Positions 24,301-34,252 of a DNA stretch of 64,000 bases are shown in pieces. The translations under genes and the position numbers were made by a program. Under the pieces are notes generated by a model. That model saw only the letters and a program-made list of their open reading frames with translations. It made no database searches and was not told the DNA's origin. Numbering within the stretch: the stretch's first letter is position 1; every line of letters begins with the position of its first letter. This stretch comes from Albugo candida (lineage: Eukaryota; Oomycota; Peronosporomycetes; Albuginales; Albuginaceae): positions 310,001 to 374,000 of the forward strand of contig CAJNAR010000173.1 in assembly GCA_905220665.1 (NCBI GenBank). Reading direction: 5' to 3'.

Positions 24301-27300
24301 GGGGCTGCTTCGATGAGTTTAATAGGATTGAAATTGAAGTCTTATCGGTGGTAGCTCAGCAGGTGCTGACAATTATGCAGGCGCTTGCATCGAAACAGAC
24401 ACAGCTGAGTTTATTAGGCACGTCGATTAAATGCAACCATAACATGGGAATCTTCATTACGATGAATCCTGGCTACGCTGGCCGTACTGAATTGCCAGAT
24501 AATCTAAAAGCACTGATGCGACCGTGTGCAATGATGGTTCCCGATTTGAACCTGATAGCTGAAGTCATGCTCCAGGCAGAAGGATTCCGTGATGCCCGTG
24601 TACTTGCCAAAAAAATCAACACACTATATGGTCTCATGACGCAACAGCTTAGTAAACAAGACCATTACGACTTTGGACTCCGTAGTTTAAAAACCGTTTT
24701 ATCTATGGCAGGTGCATTAAAACGATCGGAAACGCAAACTTTGGAAGAATGTATTATACTCAAGGCACTCCATGTCATGAATAGCCCGAAAATGATTCGA
24801 GAAGATAGCAGCATCTTTGCACTTCTACTAGCAGATTTGTTCCCTGGTGTAGAGATACCAAGCACAAGCTACAGAAGCCTCGAAGAAGCTGTCTGCCAGC
24901 AACTCAACGATCATTGTATGCAATTAGAGACATCCATCATACAAAAATCTATTCAGCTTTACGAATCACAATCAAGCCGACATTGTAATATGATTGTCGG
25001 GAAAACGATGGCCGGAAAGTCTACAATATGGAAAACTCTGCAAGGTGCCAAGACGAAATTAGCGAAAGATGGAAACACTGCTTTTATACCCGTTCGTGTG
25101 CAAGTTCTTAATCCAAAGTCTATCACGCTGAATGAATTGTACGGTGTGTATGACCTCTCAACCTCTGAATGGATAGATGGTATACTATCTGCTATCTTTC
25201 GAGCGGCAGCCGCCGATACCAAAATGGAAGAGAATTGGATTGTGCTGGACGGCCCCGTGGATACCTTATGGATTGAAAGCATGAATTCAGTCATGGATGA
25301 CAATAAAGTACTGACACTGATCAACGGAGAAAGAATTAGCATGAACTCAACCATGGCACTTTTGTTCGAAGTAGAGAATCTTGCGGTCGCGTCACCAGCT
25401 ACTGTTTCCAGAGCAGGAATGATTTATATGGATGCAAACGACCTGGGATGGCGTCCGTACGTTAAATCATGGCTGCAAAATTCAATCAAAGGCCAAGACG
25501 AACGCGGTATATTATCTCAGCTATTTGAGAAATATATGGACAGAATTCTCCATTGCAAAGCTCATATGGTCAGTGAAGCGGTCAATACAACGGTCTTAAG
25601 CAGCATAAAATCCTTTTGTAACTTGTATTGCGCGTTCACTTGTGGCGATACTGAAGCTGACAAAGCAAGTTTGGAGGAAAAGAACCCACTGCTGATAGAA
25701 AAGTGTTTTTTGTTCTGTCTGACATGGAGTGTCATGGCTGCAGCGAATGAAGAAGGCAGGAAAAGACTGGATCTATGCTTACGTGACATCGATACAGTCT
25801 ATCCTCCACTCAAGACTGCATACGATTTCTACGTCGACATGCAAGTTTGCGAGTTTAGACTGTGGGATGAAAAATTATCGCCAAATTTTCGGATTGCTCC
25901 TACAGCAAATCCATCCCAAATAATTGTTCCTACAGTTGATACATTACGTAACGGCTTCTTATTGCAGACTCTACTCAATGCCGGAATCAATTTTCTTATT
26001 ATTGGAAAGACTGGCGTGGGCAAATCTACAATCATGCAGCAAGAAATCTCTGGACTCGACGAGTCTATTTTCCAGTGCTTGGTCATACACTTCTCCTCAG
26101 CCACATCGTCTGAAAAAACGCAGTCTTCTGTCGAAGGCGCAATGGAAAAGCGATCGTTGAATAGATACGGACCTTTGAATGGAAAGAAATTGGTCACTTT
26201 TGTCGACGATTTAAATATGCCCAAGAAGGATGAGTTTGGCGCACAGCCTCCTTTGGAATTGTTGCGTCACTGGATGGACTATGGCAGCTGGTATGATAGG
26301 AAAAAGCAGACACTTAAGCATCTTGTCGATATGCAGCTTGCAGCTGCAATGGGACCACCTGGTGGAGGACGCTCTGCGATTTGTTCACGCTTTCAGTCAC
26401 GATTTCATATCATCAACATCACATTCCCAGAACAAACCCAGCTCAGAAGAATTTTTGAGACTATGTTGTCATCTAAACTGGCAGAGTTCGACGAAGAAGT
26501 ACGACCACTATGCGCTCCGATTGTAACTGCAACAATCTCGTTGTATCAAAGTGTTGTGGACTTGTTTCATCCCACACCGACCAATTGCCATTATGTGTTC
26601 AATCTTCGAGATATGGTCAAGGTTATCCAAGGTCTTATGTCAGCGAAGAAACATGATATTGCTGGGCGGGATGGAATGGTTCGCTTATGGATGCATGAGT
26701 CACTTCGAGTGTTTAACGACCGGCTGACAGATGCAGAGGGTCGGAAAATGTACAAGCGAAAGCTGGATGAACTACTGGCTGCTCACTTTCAAACTGATTG
26801 GAGTCGAGTTGTATCTTCCCTTCCGGAGAAGTGCAAGGAGCATGGACCATTATTTACTTATTTTCCGATTGCAGGTGCTACCACGCGACCAGTAGAGGTT
26901 CACACAAATGACAAAGAGCTTCACTACACAGAAGTTATGGATCTCAAACATCTGAAGCGATTTGTCGAGTATCAATTGGAGAATCATAATGCCGAACCCG
27001 GGATACTACCAATGAATCTGGTCATGTTTGGTGATGCTTTGCTGCACATTCTACGCATCCATCGTGTACTTTTGAATCCACGTGGAAATCTTCTCCTCGT
27101 TGGTGTTGGCGGTAGTGGTCGCCAGTCCTTGACCCGATTAGCAGCTTTTATTGCAGGATACAAAGTGTATCAAATTGAGGTACTCAAGAATTACCACATG
27201 GCAGAATTCTATCAGGACATGAAAAGTCTATTTGAGCAGACTGGAATTCATGAACAGATGACTGTATTTCTGTTCAATGATACTCAAGTAAAGCATGAGT

Positions 27301-30300
27301 CGTTTCTAGCGGATCTTAATAATATGCTCAGCAGCGGAGAAGTCCCAGGTCTTTACGAAAAAGAAGAACAAGCAGCAATCATAGAGGCTGTACGCGGCAG
27401 GGCTCGGGCGTGTGGAATCAAGGAGGACAAAGAGAACTTATGGAATTATTTCATCAACACCGTTCGAGCGAATTTACACCTTGTGCTTACGTTCAGTCCA
27501 ATCGGTCGAAGCTTTCGTGATCGATGCCGTCAATTTCCATCTCTTGTGAATAATACGACAATCGATTGGTTTGACGAGTGGCCTGTAGATGCGTTACAAG
27601 AAGTTGCTATGAAATATCTCGAGGAGAAGAATGCTGTGACAGACGAACAAAGGATCAAGATCTCCTCGGTTTTCGCCGTCGTGCATAGCAGCGTTGCATT
27701 GGCGTCACAGCAACTCTACCATACCATGAAAAGACACAATTATGTCACGCCGACGAATTATCTTGCGCTTGTGACGGGCTACTTGGAGCTGTACAGAGAA
27801 AAGCAGCAAGCAATACTACAATCACGTGATACACTGTACAGGGGACTGACAAAGCTAGAAGAATCTCGTTGTGAGCTCGAGGAGATGTCCAAGCAGCTTG
27901 AGAGCCGGAAGATTGTGGTAGCTCAAAAGAACAAAGACTGTAGTGATTTATTGGTGATCATCGTTTCGGAAAGAAGAGTAGCTGATGAGCAGCGAAAACA
28001 AGTCGAAGCTGATAGTGAACGTATAAGCAACGAAAATGTCGAAACGCTTGGAATCGCAGATGAAGCACAAAGAGACCTTGATGAAGCCTTACCAGTACTG
28101 CAAAAGGCACTACTGGAAGTAGAGAATCTCGATAAGAAAGCTATCGCCGAAGTAAAGGTATATTCCCAGCCCCCAGAATCAGTCTCAATGGTCATGTGTG
28201 CTGTCATGATACTGTTTGGGCTCCAACCCACTTGGACCCAAGCGAAAACAAAGATGAACGACGTCAATTTTTTACAACAGATCAAAACATTTGATAAAGA
28301 TGGGATCAAAGACAAGACGGTGATTGCCTTAAAAAAGTACACAACAAAGCCAACTTTCCAACCCGACATTATCCGTAAAGTGAGTGCAGCAGCCGGAGCG
28401 TTGTGCTCGTGGGTATTGGCGATGGAAAGCTATGCAAGTGTATATCGTGTGGTTGCACCTAAAAGGGAAGCTTTGAAAAAATCGCAGAATGCCTTATCCA
28501 TCAAGCAGAATGATCTGGAATTGGCAAAAAACAAACTGGACGAAGTCACTTTGGCAGTTGACAATCTCAAACGGCAATACGATGCAAGTGTGGCGGAAAA
28601 GAATGCGCTTCGCGAAGAAGCAGATTTGCTAGAATTGAAACTTACTCGTGCTGAACAACTCGTGAAAGGTTTGGCAGGTGAACATGAGCGATGGAAAGTC
28701 TCAATTGCTGAAAAAAACGAGAATCTGGTCAATGTACTTGGGGATGCATTAGTAGCAGCGGCTTTTATTTCTTACGCTGGACCGCTCGATTCTTATTTCC
28801 GATCATCTCTGCTCGATACATGGATGAATCGAGTTACACAGCAAGCGTTACCAATTTCTCCTAAATTCTCATTCATCGACTTTCTAGCGGATCCAGTAGA
28901 TGTGAGAGCTTGGAATTCATTCGGTTTACCGACGGATTCACTTTCTACAGAAAATGGTGTTATCGCAACAAGAAGTAAGCGGTGGCCCCTTATGATAGAT
29001 CCACAAGGGCAAGCTAACAAATGGATTAAAGCAATGGAAGGTTCAGCGTTGAAAGTGGTCGATCCTAGCATGAAGGACTGTTTACGCAATCTGGAAAATG
29101 GGATTCAGTTTGGGCATCCTGTTCTGATGCAAGACATTTCAGAGGATTTGGATCCCAGTTTAGAGCCTGTTCTGAGCAAGAGTATAATCCGAATCGGGCA
29201 ACGTGAAATTATTCGATTAGGCGATAAGGAACTGGATTATAATCGCCAATTTCGATTCTACTTGACGACCAGAATGCAGAATCCTCACTATAGACCTGAG
29301 ATATCCACGAAAACTACAATTATCAATTTTGTGGTGAAGGAACAAGGTCTAGAAGCCCAACTTCTTGGAATAACGGTTCAATTGGAGGAGCCGGCTCTCG
29401 AAGAACAGAAATCAGATCTGGTTGTGCGCGTAGCGGTAGCAAAGAAAAAATTGTTTGATCTCGAGAACGAAATTCTACGGCTACTTTCTGCAGCAAAAGG
29501 ATCGTTATTGGATGATGAAACAATGGTGAATACGCTCAATGCCTCCAAAGTGACATCAGAGGAAGTCACTTCACGCTTACTTGTGAGCCAAGCCATGGAG
29601 GAAAAGATCGATGAAGCGAGAATGGGATATAAGGATGTCGCCATTCGATCTTCTACAGTCTACTTTGTTCTAAATGATTTGACCAGAATCGATCCAATGT
29701 ACCAATTCTCCCTGGATTATTATATCGATCGATTCAAAGACTCAATCGTAAGCTCTAGGACTCTCAAGAATCAAGCATCTCTGACGGATGAGTTACCACA
29801 ACGGGTCGACGCCATCAATGATTATCACACATATGCAATCTATTGCTCTACGTGTCGTGGCTTATTTGAAAGACACAAACTAGTATTTTCTTTGCTGCTA
29901 TGCGTTCGTATCTTGAAAAAACTGAACAAAATCTCAGCCCAAGAATACGACTTTTTACTGAAAGGAACATTTTTCAGTGCAACAACTCAGGCAGGTGATA
30001 ATGGCGGAAGTTCAAAACTCATCGCTAAAGTTGCTCACGAAGAGAGGATCATAAATACTGCTGGTGATTATTTAGATGACTCCATTTGGAAGAGCCTAGT
30101 GGATTTGAGCCACTTACCGCGCTTTCATGGATTGATTTCATCATTTGAACAGAACAATAAAGCTTGGAAAGCGTGGTACCAAAGCAATTCTCCCGAGGTG
30201 GAACCACTGCCGGCAGACTGGGAAGGAAAATGCAACGATCTACAAAAGATGCTATTATTGCGGTGTATGCGATATGATCGCCTGAGTATTCAAGCTACCC

Positions 30301-32183
30301 GTTTTGTAGCTAATCATTTAGGGCCTCGTTTTGTTGAACCTCCATCTTTTGACTTGAAAAGCATATATGCAAGCTCGACTTACAGAACACCGCTGATATT
30401 CATTTTGTCCCCTGGTATCGATCCGACGAACGCTCTTATGGCGTTGGCGGATTCCATGATGCAGAAGGTGGAAAACTGCGCGCTCGGTCAGGGTCAGGCT
30501 GATATTGCTGATGGTATGCTTCGACGAGGCATCGAAACGGGGTGCTGGGTGTTTTTAGCAAATTGCCACCTCATGCTCAGTTGGGCATCCACTCTTGAAA
30601 AGTGGATTGAATCTAATTGTAACGTCAGTAGTCCGAATACTGGCATTGCCGTCAATACAAATTTCCGGTTGTGGCTTAGTAGTGACCCTACTCCAAAGTT
30701 TCCGATGGCGATTTTACAATGCGGAATCAAAATGACAACCGAACCCCCACACGGAATTAGAGCCAACTTGTTGCGGCTTTACAACACAATTAGTGTGGCC
30801 AAATTCAATAGATGCCATCAACAGAAAAAGTATAAACGCCTTCTGTTTTGCCTTTGCTGGTTCCATTCTCTTCTACTTGAGCGACGTAAATTCAAGAATC
30901 TTGGTTGGAACATTCCCTACGACTTCAATGAGTCCGATTTCCTTATAAGTGAGGATGTGTTGGCTATCTACCTCACTGAATATGACGAAACGCCATGGGA
31001 TGCGTTAAAGTATTTGATTGCACAAGTCAATTATGGAGGTCGCGTCACGGACGACTGGGATCGACGACTTATGCTTGTCTATATATCCCAGCTATTTACC
31101 GATGACGTTATGAGCATCGATAATGTACAATTATCTGAATCGGAACATTACTATGTTCCGAACGACGGAGACTTGTCCTCGTATACCGAATTCGTGAAAC
31201 AATTACCGCTTAGAGATGTACCGGCCGCTTTCGGACAACATGCGAATGCTCAAATCGCATCGCAGATTGAGGAAGGACGAGAATTGCTCTCCACAATATT
31301 ATCCCTGCAAATGAGTGAGATGAGCGACAACACACAGGGAAATGATGAAAAGGTTTTGAACGGTATCCAAACTCTACGCAAAGCCGTCCCCGAAATTTTT
31401 AATGTTGATAATGTGAGAATGAACTTGCAAGTCCGTGACGACCCTGACGCACTCAAGACTGTTCTACTACAAGAACTGGATCGATATAATAAACTGCTTC
31501 AATGTATTCACACTTTCTTAGACGCTTTGGAGCGAGGAATCGAAGGTGCTGTAGTCATAACACCGGAACTTGAAAATGTTTATAGTGCAATTCTGCTCAA
31601 CAAAGTTCCGAAAGCTTGGAGTTTCTGTTATCCTTCCTCGAAGCCATTGGCTTCTTGGACCCAGGAGTTGCAGATGCGATGTGAACAACTTTGTAAATGG
31701 GCAAATGTCGGACTTCCAACTGTATTCTGGCTGACAGGGTTCACATACCCAACGCAGTTTCTAACAGCCTTGCTTCAAATAACTGCCCGAAAAAATGGAA
31801 TTTCTATTGACGCCCTAAACTGGGAATTCCTCATTATCAATCAGAGTGAAAGTGCATTGATAACACCGCCGGCGGATGGAGCTTATGTGAAAGGGTTGAT
31901 CCTTGAGGGAGCCCGATGGGACTTTGACCACGACACATTGACAGAACCTTATCCTATGGAGCTACATTGCCAAATGCCGATTATACATTTCAGGCCCGTA
32001 GAGACGAAGAAGAAGTCTACGAAAGGATACTATAATTGCCCTTTGTACATTTACCCAATAAGGGCAGAAACTCGCGAGAGACCCTCATTCATTATCGCAC
32101 TGGATCTCAAATGCGGTCCCGGTAGAACCCCTGATCTCTGGACGAAAAGAGGAACAGCTTTATTGCTGTCTATGGGCACGTAA
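18369..32183 (+). CDS. Axonemal dynein heavy chain (DNAH2-like)
   Basis: A single uninterrupted 4604-codon frame encodes a full-length axonemal dynein motor for flagellar beating. The N-terminal tail (to about residue 1200) contains PPLLPKLLNIIRLIW. The linker ends near VRGNIFYEAVGM. Six AAA modules follow. AAA1 has Walker A GPAGTGKTE (about residue 1930) and GGWGCFDEFNRI; AAA2 has VGKTMAGKST (about 2210); AAA3 has IGKTGVGKST (about 2545); AAA4 has VGVGGSGRQS (about 2911), with arginine replacing lysine as in other axonemal heavy chains. A coiled-coil stalk with its microtubule-binding tip spans about 3150-3450. AAA6 and a C-terminal domain end the protein (GGRVTDDWDRRL near 4220). ALHLNRGGNPLGPAGTGKT and YKSVGRMFSG favour the DNAH2 (inner-arm I1 beta) group, but that assignment is from memory. 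Confidence 0.95.
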   Translation: MEKFEDVDFLIQWIRDRINLPCYCPSDWTSANATTAKEFVECSDIPALFIVREMDGLKVSTVAPRSITSTIMYFVKVGDVTVSPQNVHHSLQYGTVQTDSIGSLLQLMTGCYMERIKRNTSWPESIRKEFTTQFYRFMSSLTETVSRSCGKTILYLPPWDINSINVEDKELMQQLESTVIHWTRQIKEMINNQDETFDTEDSGPLKEIQFWKLRTQDLSGITDQLVRPDIQAVIGILKATRSSYIEPFEVLASIITHGSIEANDNLRFLEKISPICEELARASPSEIPPLLPKLLNIIRLIWLHSTYYNTEDRITSLLRKISNEIIAVCCKRISLQDIFNGNVQDSMIYLEQSVQCGILWKRMFHVTSAAVKKNAKSKDRCWNFDETGIFAQTDAFVQRCRELLEVCEGQMQFATHAKHNTRQTMPIFGGHRGPEIVRSLFGIEKQFENHIQRLRILKYDILDVKITSWHSDFNTFKNGMKDLEAMTQNVINGAFESVSTIVAAVDLVLAFRKIARREHIKRCLEKKVLDIFGMFKTVLNTVRTMFEKHKQAPLLNQDEPQYAGAALWARALLLRSTEDIAYLRKLPKVINSIEKKEAQQLYNQFRLVIVEYIQRKHHDWIEELSEMSSTSLFSRLEVPLLIKIGSLPEAGQQLVGNSTRGILTASGKDHMTLKNTKNQHDRKGFLNCNFDRYLLILFTEVHYWQFFQGGLQIPYLAHEICTQREQLRILREHIMLLVRDYNRILLELSSRERRLFDSIIRRLDRRIQPGIQKLTWLSKGIVESYIADCRKNCELTYQVVQDFQTSKEIVSKNCKMITSLSHICIGRNTIYDEGVFELKQTAHRKVIESKLKEAYDSIVLAIRAACQHFGSGPFEVQREWNRFIERCDRMIEDALRQSVKKSLQELSKAINGDLKTDPRPLFRIHVVLEDNRVEFKPLMASLSQMVTNIAKDVFTIVSTVPTLSSTVCAASIGPSSIQPEKILEFAAVLETKPDVEDTKPDQASALGDMLPVDNQSDSADQQPNKDESDAIGTTLVDSESNNITNANAQNNHYQTIFKDEEIMKILTHIGSGMSFSATELQKYVGYWDKYKLVWNQDKQAFIRRYAKANRPLQQFRADIERYREQQQNIQNEDLTNTINFIQIDTNLLKASLAEHTVQWIAKLTGLLNQIAKDELYELLHMLKETSAKLTIKPANLNHLAESIRLLQDVKENLPHLSTRFEPLELKYELLSEFECQVSDEEIRDLQNLKVQREAYEIMISEANTMLQKCKLVMKQQLQDTLMELNTIMSELRSEADSSLPYNAEIDLISAHKTLMDFETKLKATKARQAAMKTGLEIFGLEEMKHEGFAQVERDVMNLKQIWALRDEWEEVWTTWKSRRFYEVDVDKIETTASRFEKEIVRLGKEMKQWTIWMFMRAKTGQFRQTLPLIQDLKSPALRPRHWMQLKIEVGKSFDYEADDFTLEQIFLLEFHAHSEFIETLSSNAVKELSIEQALDNMEKHWGVTDIDLVEYKGMYYKIGSASDLFTLLEDDQVQLSSMKASSFYTSFESRILHWESVLTQVSEVIETLLAVQRSWIYLESIFMVSEDIRRQLPLESKMFDDMNSLYCTVTEGIMKKRNAIEATQPKQLLLTLQHMQVRLDEIQKSLDQYLETKRVIFPRFYFLSNDDLLEILGHQKDPEQVQKHIKKCFEAITSLTLIPPGGVRGNIFYEAVGMNSPCGEQVTFASSVVISGAVEGWLLRIEAAMVGTLEKLFAQCLSSYKTKKEKWLRDSPGQLLITCGQTVWTNECIKALNEVSKGEKKALKALRKKWGLYLNKLADIGRSTLSPVERKKIVALITTEIHSRDVIERLVKQNCKSMTDFDWLMQLRYYFNKELGESGVCEVKQTVSSLQYSYEYQGNNGRLVLTPLTDRCILTMTTALHLNRGGNPLGPAGTGKTETVKDLGKNLAKFVIVFNCSDGLDYKSVGRMFSGLLQSGGWGCFDEFNRIEIEVLSVVAQQVLTIMQALASKQTQLSLLGTSIKCNHNMGIFITMNPGYAGRTELPDNLKALMRPCAMMVPDLNLIAEVMLQAEGFRDARVLAKKINTLYGLMTQQLSKQDHYDFGLRSLKTVLSMAGALKRSETQTLEECIILKALHVMNSPKMIREDSSIFALLLADLFPGVEIPSTSYRSLEEAVCQQLNDHCMQLETSIIQKSIQLYESQSSRHCNMIVGKTMAGKSTIWKTLQGAKTKLAKDGNTAFIPVRVQVLNPKSITLNELYGVYDLSTSEWIDGILSAIFRAAAADTKMEENWIVLDGPVDTLWIESMNSVMDDNKVLTLINGERISMNSTMALLFEVENLAVASPATVSRAGMIYMDANDLGWRPYVKSWLQNSIKGQDERGILSQLFEKYMDRILHCKAHMVSEAVNTTVLSSIKSFCNLYCAFTCGDTEADKASLEEKNPLLIEKCFLFCLTWSVMAAANEEGRKRLDLCLRDIDTVYPPLKTAYDFYVDMQVCEFRLWDEKLSPNFRIAPTANPSQIIVPTVDTLRNGFLLQTLLNAGINFLIIGKTGVGKSTIMQQEISGLDESIFQCLVIHFSSATSSEKTQSSVEGAMEKRSLNRYGPLNGKKLVTFVDDLNMPKKDEFGAQPPLELLRHWMDYGSWYDRKKQTLKHLVDMQLAAAMGPPGGGRSAICSRFQSRFHIINITFPEQTQLRRIFETMLSSKLAEFDEEVRPLCAPIVTATISLYQSVVDLFHPTPTNCHYVFNLRDMVKVIQGLMSAKKHDIAGRDGMVRLWMHESLRVFNDRLTDAEGRKMYKRKLDELLAAHFQTDWSRVVSSLPEKCKEHGPLFTYFPIAGATTRPVEVHTNDKELHYTEVMDLKHLKRFVEYQLENHNAEPGILPMNLVMFGDALLHILRIHRVLLNPRGNLLLVGVGGSGRQSLTRLAAFIAGYKVYQIEVLKNYHMAEFYQDMKSLFEQTGIHEQMTVFLFNDTQVKHESFLADLNNMLSSGEVPGLYEKEEQAAIIEAVRGRARACGIKEDKENLWNYFINTVRANLHLVLTFSPIGRSFRDRCRQFPSLVNNTTIDWFDEWPVDALQEVAMKYLEEKNAVTDEQRIKISSVFAVVHSSVALASQQLYHTMKRHNYVTPTNYLALVTGYLELYREKQQAILQSRDTLYRGLTKLEESRCELEEMSKQLESRKIVVAQKNKDCSDLLVIIVSERRVADEQRKQVEADSERISNENVETLGIADEAQRDLDEALPVLQKALLEVENLDKKAIAEVKVYSQPPESVSMVMCAVMILFGLQPTWTQAKTKMNDVNFLQQIKTFDKDGIKDKTVIALKKYTTKPTFQPDIIRKVSAAAGALCSWVLAMESYASVYRVVAPKREALKKSQNALSIKQNDLELAKNKLDEVTLAVDNLKRQYDASVAEKNALREEADLLELKLTRAEQLVKGLAGEHERWKVSIAEKNENLVNVLGDALVAAAFISYAGPLDSYFRSSLLDTWMNRVTQQALPISPKFSFIDFLADPVDVRAWNSFGLPTDSLSTENGVIATRSKRWPLMIDPQGQANKWIKAMEGSALKVVDPSMKDCLRNLENGIQFGHPVLMQDISEDLDPSLEPVLSKSIIRIGQREIIRLGDKELDYNRQFRFYLTTRMQNPHYRPEISTKTTIINFVVKEQGLEAQLLGITVQLEEPALEEQKSDLVVRVAVAKKKLFDLENEILRLLSAAKGSLLDDETMVNTLNASKVTSEEVTSRLLVSQAMEEKIDEARMGYKDVAIRSSTVYFVLNDLTRIDPMYQFSLDYYIDRFKDSIVSSRTLKNQASLTDELPQRVDAINDYHTYAIYCSTCRGLFERHKLVFSLLLCVRILKKLNKISAQEYDFLLKGTFFSATTQAGDNGGSSKLIAKVAHEERIINTAGDYLDDSIWKSLVDLSHLPRFHGLISSFEQNNKAWKAWYQSNSPEVEPLPADWEGKCNDLQKMLLLRCMRYDRLSIQATRFVANHLGPRFVEPPSFDLKSIYASSTYRTPLIFILSPGIDPTNALMALADSMMQKVENCALGQGQADIADGMLRRGIETGCWVFLANCHLMLSWASTLEKWIESNCNVSSPNTGIAVNTNFRLWLSSDPTPKFPMAILQCGIKMTTEPPHGIRANLLRLYNTISVAKFNRCHQQKKYKRLLFCLCWFHSLLLERRKFKNLGWNIPYDFNESDFLISEDVLAIYLTEYDETPWDALKYLIAQVNYGGRVTDDWDRRLMLVYISQLFTDDVMSIDNVQLSESEHYYVPNDGDLSSYTEFVKQLPLRDVPAAFGQHANAQIASQIEEGRELLSTILSLQMSEMSDNTQGNDEKVLNGIQTLRKAVPEIFNVDNVRMNLQVRDDPDALKTVLLQELDRYNKLLQCIHTFLDALERGIEGAVVITPELENVYSAILLNKVPKAWSFCYPSSKPLASWTQELQMRCEQLCKWANVGLPTVFWLTGFTYPTQFLTALLQITARKNGISIDALNWEFLIINQSESALITPPADGAYVKGLILEGARWDFDHDTLTEPYPMELHCQMPIIHFRPVETKKKSTKGYYNCPLYIYPIRAETRERPSFIIALDLKCGPGRTPDLWTKRGTALLLSMGT

Positions 32184-32322
32184 CATCGCTCGTATGATAG
32201 TTTGCATTCCAGAATATTCGGAGCCAAAATGACCAATCAATAATGCAAATAAGCACACCCAATACCACTGTTTATTCATCTTAACATAGCGGGAATCGAC
32301 TGCGTGTAATCAGACAAGTAGA

Positions 32323-33518
32323 ATGACACATCCTGAAGTGATGAATGCAACAAAATCGTGCAATGAGCTCTCATCGAACATAATTTCGTCCCCGAAAAAG
32401 CGAGTTGATGCCAATGACTACTCACGATTCGATAATATCGATATTTCGGATTCTGAAACAGAAGAAGAGAAGCCATCAAAAGAGGAAAGTAAATGCCGTA
32501 GTTGTTATAAGTACGGTGCCAAAATGAAATGCTCAGTATGCAAGAAAGCATCTTATTGTAATCGAAAATGTCAAACAAGCGACTGGACATTTCACAAAAG
32601 AACTTGCAAAAAACCAACGCCACCGAACAAGGACTCGGGAAAGCCGGGAGATTCTTCCCCAGCCACAGGATCATCGAAAATCAAGACCAAGTCTAGTGCG
32701 CCAACCACCCAATATCGGGAAAAGGCAGACGGCAGTGCACTACCAGACATCGTGATCGATGAATCCGATCTTGATGACGTGAAGGGCTATAAAAACGGCT
32801 TGCCATATTTTCATCGCGAGTTGAGCGCTGAAGATCAAAAGCTTATTGGAGACACAGCACCAAAAAGATTGCCAGTTGTCTTGGTGTGTTTTTGACGTGG
32901 TTTCTAGTCGTGTGATAATCTAAATCTTTCATTTGTAGGGAAGAGATCAATCAAATCACGAAGGATCTGCTTGGAACGCTGCGGGTACATTTGAGGAGCG
33001 TAATTTCATGCAGTGGGCACGGGTACTCGACCTCTCGAGGCTACGCACTGGTCTCTTTTCTACTAACGGCTTCCAATTCCATGTAGCAAAAGCTTTCAGA
33101 TATATTATCTTCAGTGAAGTTTTCGGAGGGAACCATCTATGGATCAGTTGCAGCGCCGCTCCATCTGACAGGAGATGCTAGCATTTGTGTTATTCGTGGC
33201 AGAAAGCGCTATCTGTTCGATTTCTCATTTGAGCTTCCTTTTGTAATCACGATCGAAGATGTTCACACATACAAAGGAAGTTACACAATGCATGATATTA
33301 GCAACGATGATGATTATGAGGTACGATGTCATTGTCAAGAAAACACTGAACTCTTTATTCATCCCTTCGATTAGATCTCATATCGATTCGATCAAAATCT
33401 TTCAGATGCAGCAGTCTCGAGCGCTATTGAGACATTTGTTGGAGACCGCCATAGTGGATTACAACAACAAGTTTTGCGTGCTATCGGGAACTTTGTGGTT
33501 GAGTTTGAAAAACAGTAA
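32323..33518 (+). CDS. MYND finger fused to Aha1 N-terminal domain
   Basis: Four exons (32323-32883, 32939-33022, 33087-33320, 33375-33518), all joined by phase-0 GT-AG introns of 54-64 bp, give 340 residues. Residues 58-95 form a complete MYND zinc finger (C58, C61, C70, C73, C79, C83, H91, C95), normally a protein-binding module. An acidic Ser/Glu-rich stretch with SRFDNIDISDSETEE precedes it. The C-terminal half matches the N-terminal domain of Aha1, the Hsp90 ATPase activator: GSAWNAAGTFEERNFMQWAR, LSDILSSVKF, LTGDASICVIRGRKRYLFDF. The last exon has the FVGDRHSGLQQQVL region and ends VVEFEKQ. The Aha1 C-terminal (AHSA1) domain is absent. The likely role is Hsp90 cochaperone, inferred. It follows the dynein gene by 139 bp. 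Confidence 0.9.
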
Positions 33519-34252
33519 TTCGATAATGTCATATGTGCTGGTTGATGTAGTGTAGTCTTTTGTTTATCGCTATAGTGTGATCAAAGCACATACTCGACGT
33601 GTTTTCTCCATTGCACGTTCCATATATTTCTGACAAAATGACTCTGTCACTGAATCAGTTTGACTGAGTAATTGTTCGCAGTTGTGTAAAGTAGACTCGG
33701 ATAGAATTTCTGAACGCTCTCTGGCAACTAGATGCATACCACATTCCTTCCACGCGCAGTCTCAAATCATTAGTGAAGCAGATCTGAAAAATGATCTCAA
33801 ACGGTGTTGGGCGGTTTGACACGTCATTTCGTGATGATTCCGTTTTTTCAGAACAGCAACCAGCAATTGTGCTTCTTGCTACGCAATGTGCGCAAAATTT
33901 GACTTGCGGTGAAGCAGAAGAGGACAAGCTCACCTATGTCAAGAGCTATCATAAGCGACAGATGTAAGATACGCCGGGCTTGATTGATGGACATGCTGGT
34001 TACCTACCCAGCCATGCTGACAAACCTACATATCACGATATTAACTTGAGTTGCAATGAGTGGAATGCAATATGAAAGCAGCACAGCGACCATTATGAAC
34101 AGACTGGACACTACTTCTCCCCGATGATTGTTGTCACTGTTGGAAGATGTTTACATAAAGGCAACCCTGATGAGAGATCTAAAGCAAAATCATTGCTCGA
34201 GAGATCTCCGAGCCTTGGCCAGCAAAGATCTTCATCTTCCAAATTTTGACTC
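33519..34252. other. Region with coding-like but unassigned fragments
   Basis: On the + strand short open stretches look coding-like but are interrupted, for example SEQQPAIVLLATQCAQNL near 33850-33910 and MSGMQYESSTATIMNRLD near 34055-34110. I could not join them into a supported gene. They may be a decayed gene or unresolved exons. Confidence 0.3.

Noticed and set aside
24665..29644. Antisense genes within the dynein locus
   Set aside because: The many - strand frames are low-complexity, Ser/Phe-rich mirror frames of a strongly conserved + strand protein and show no family features.
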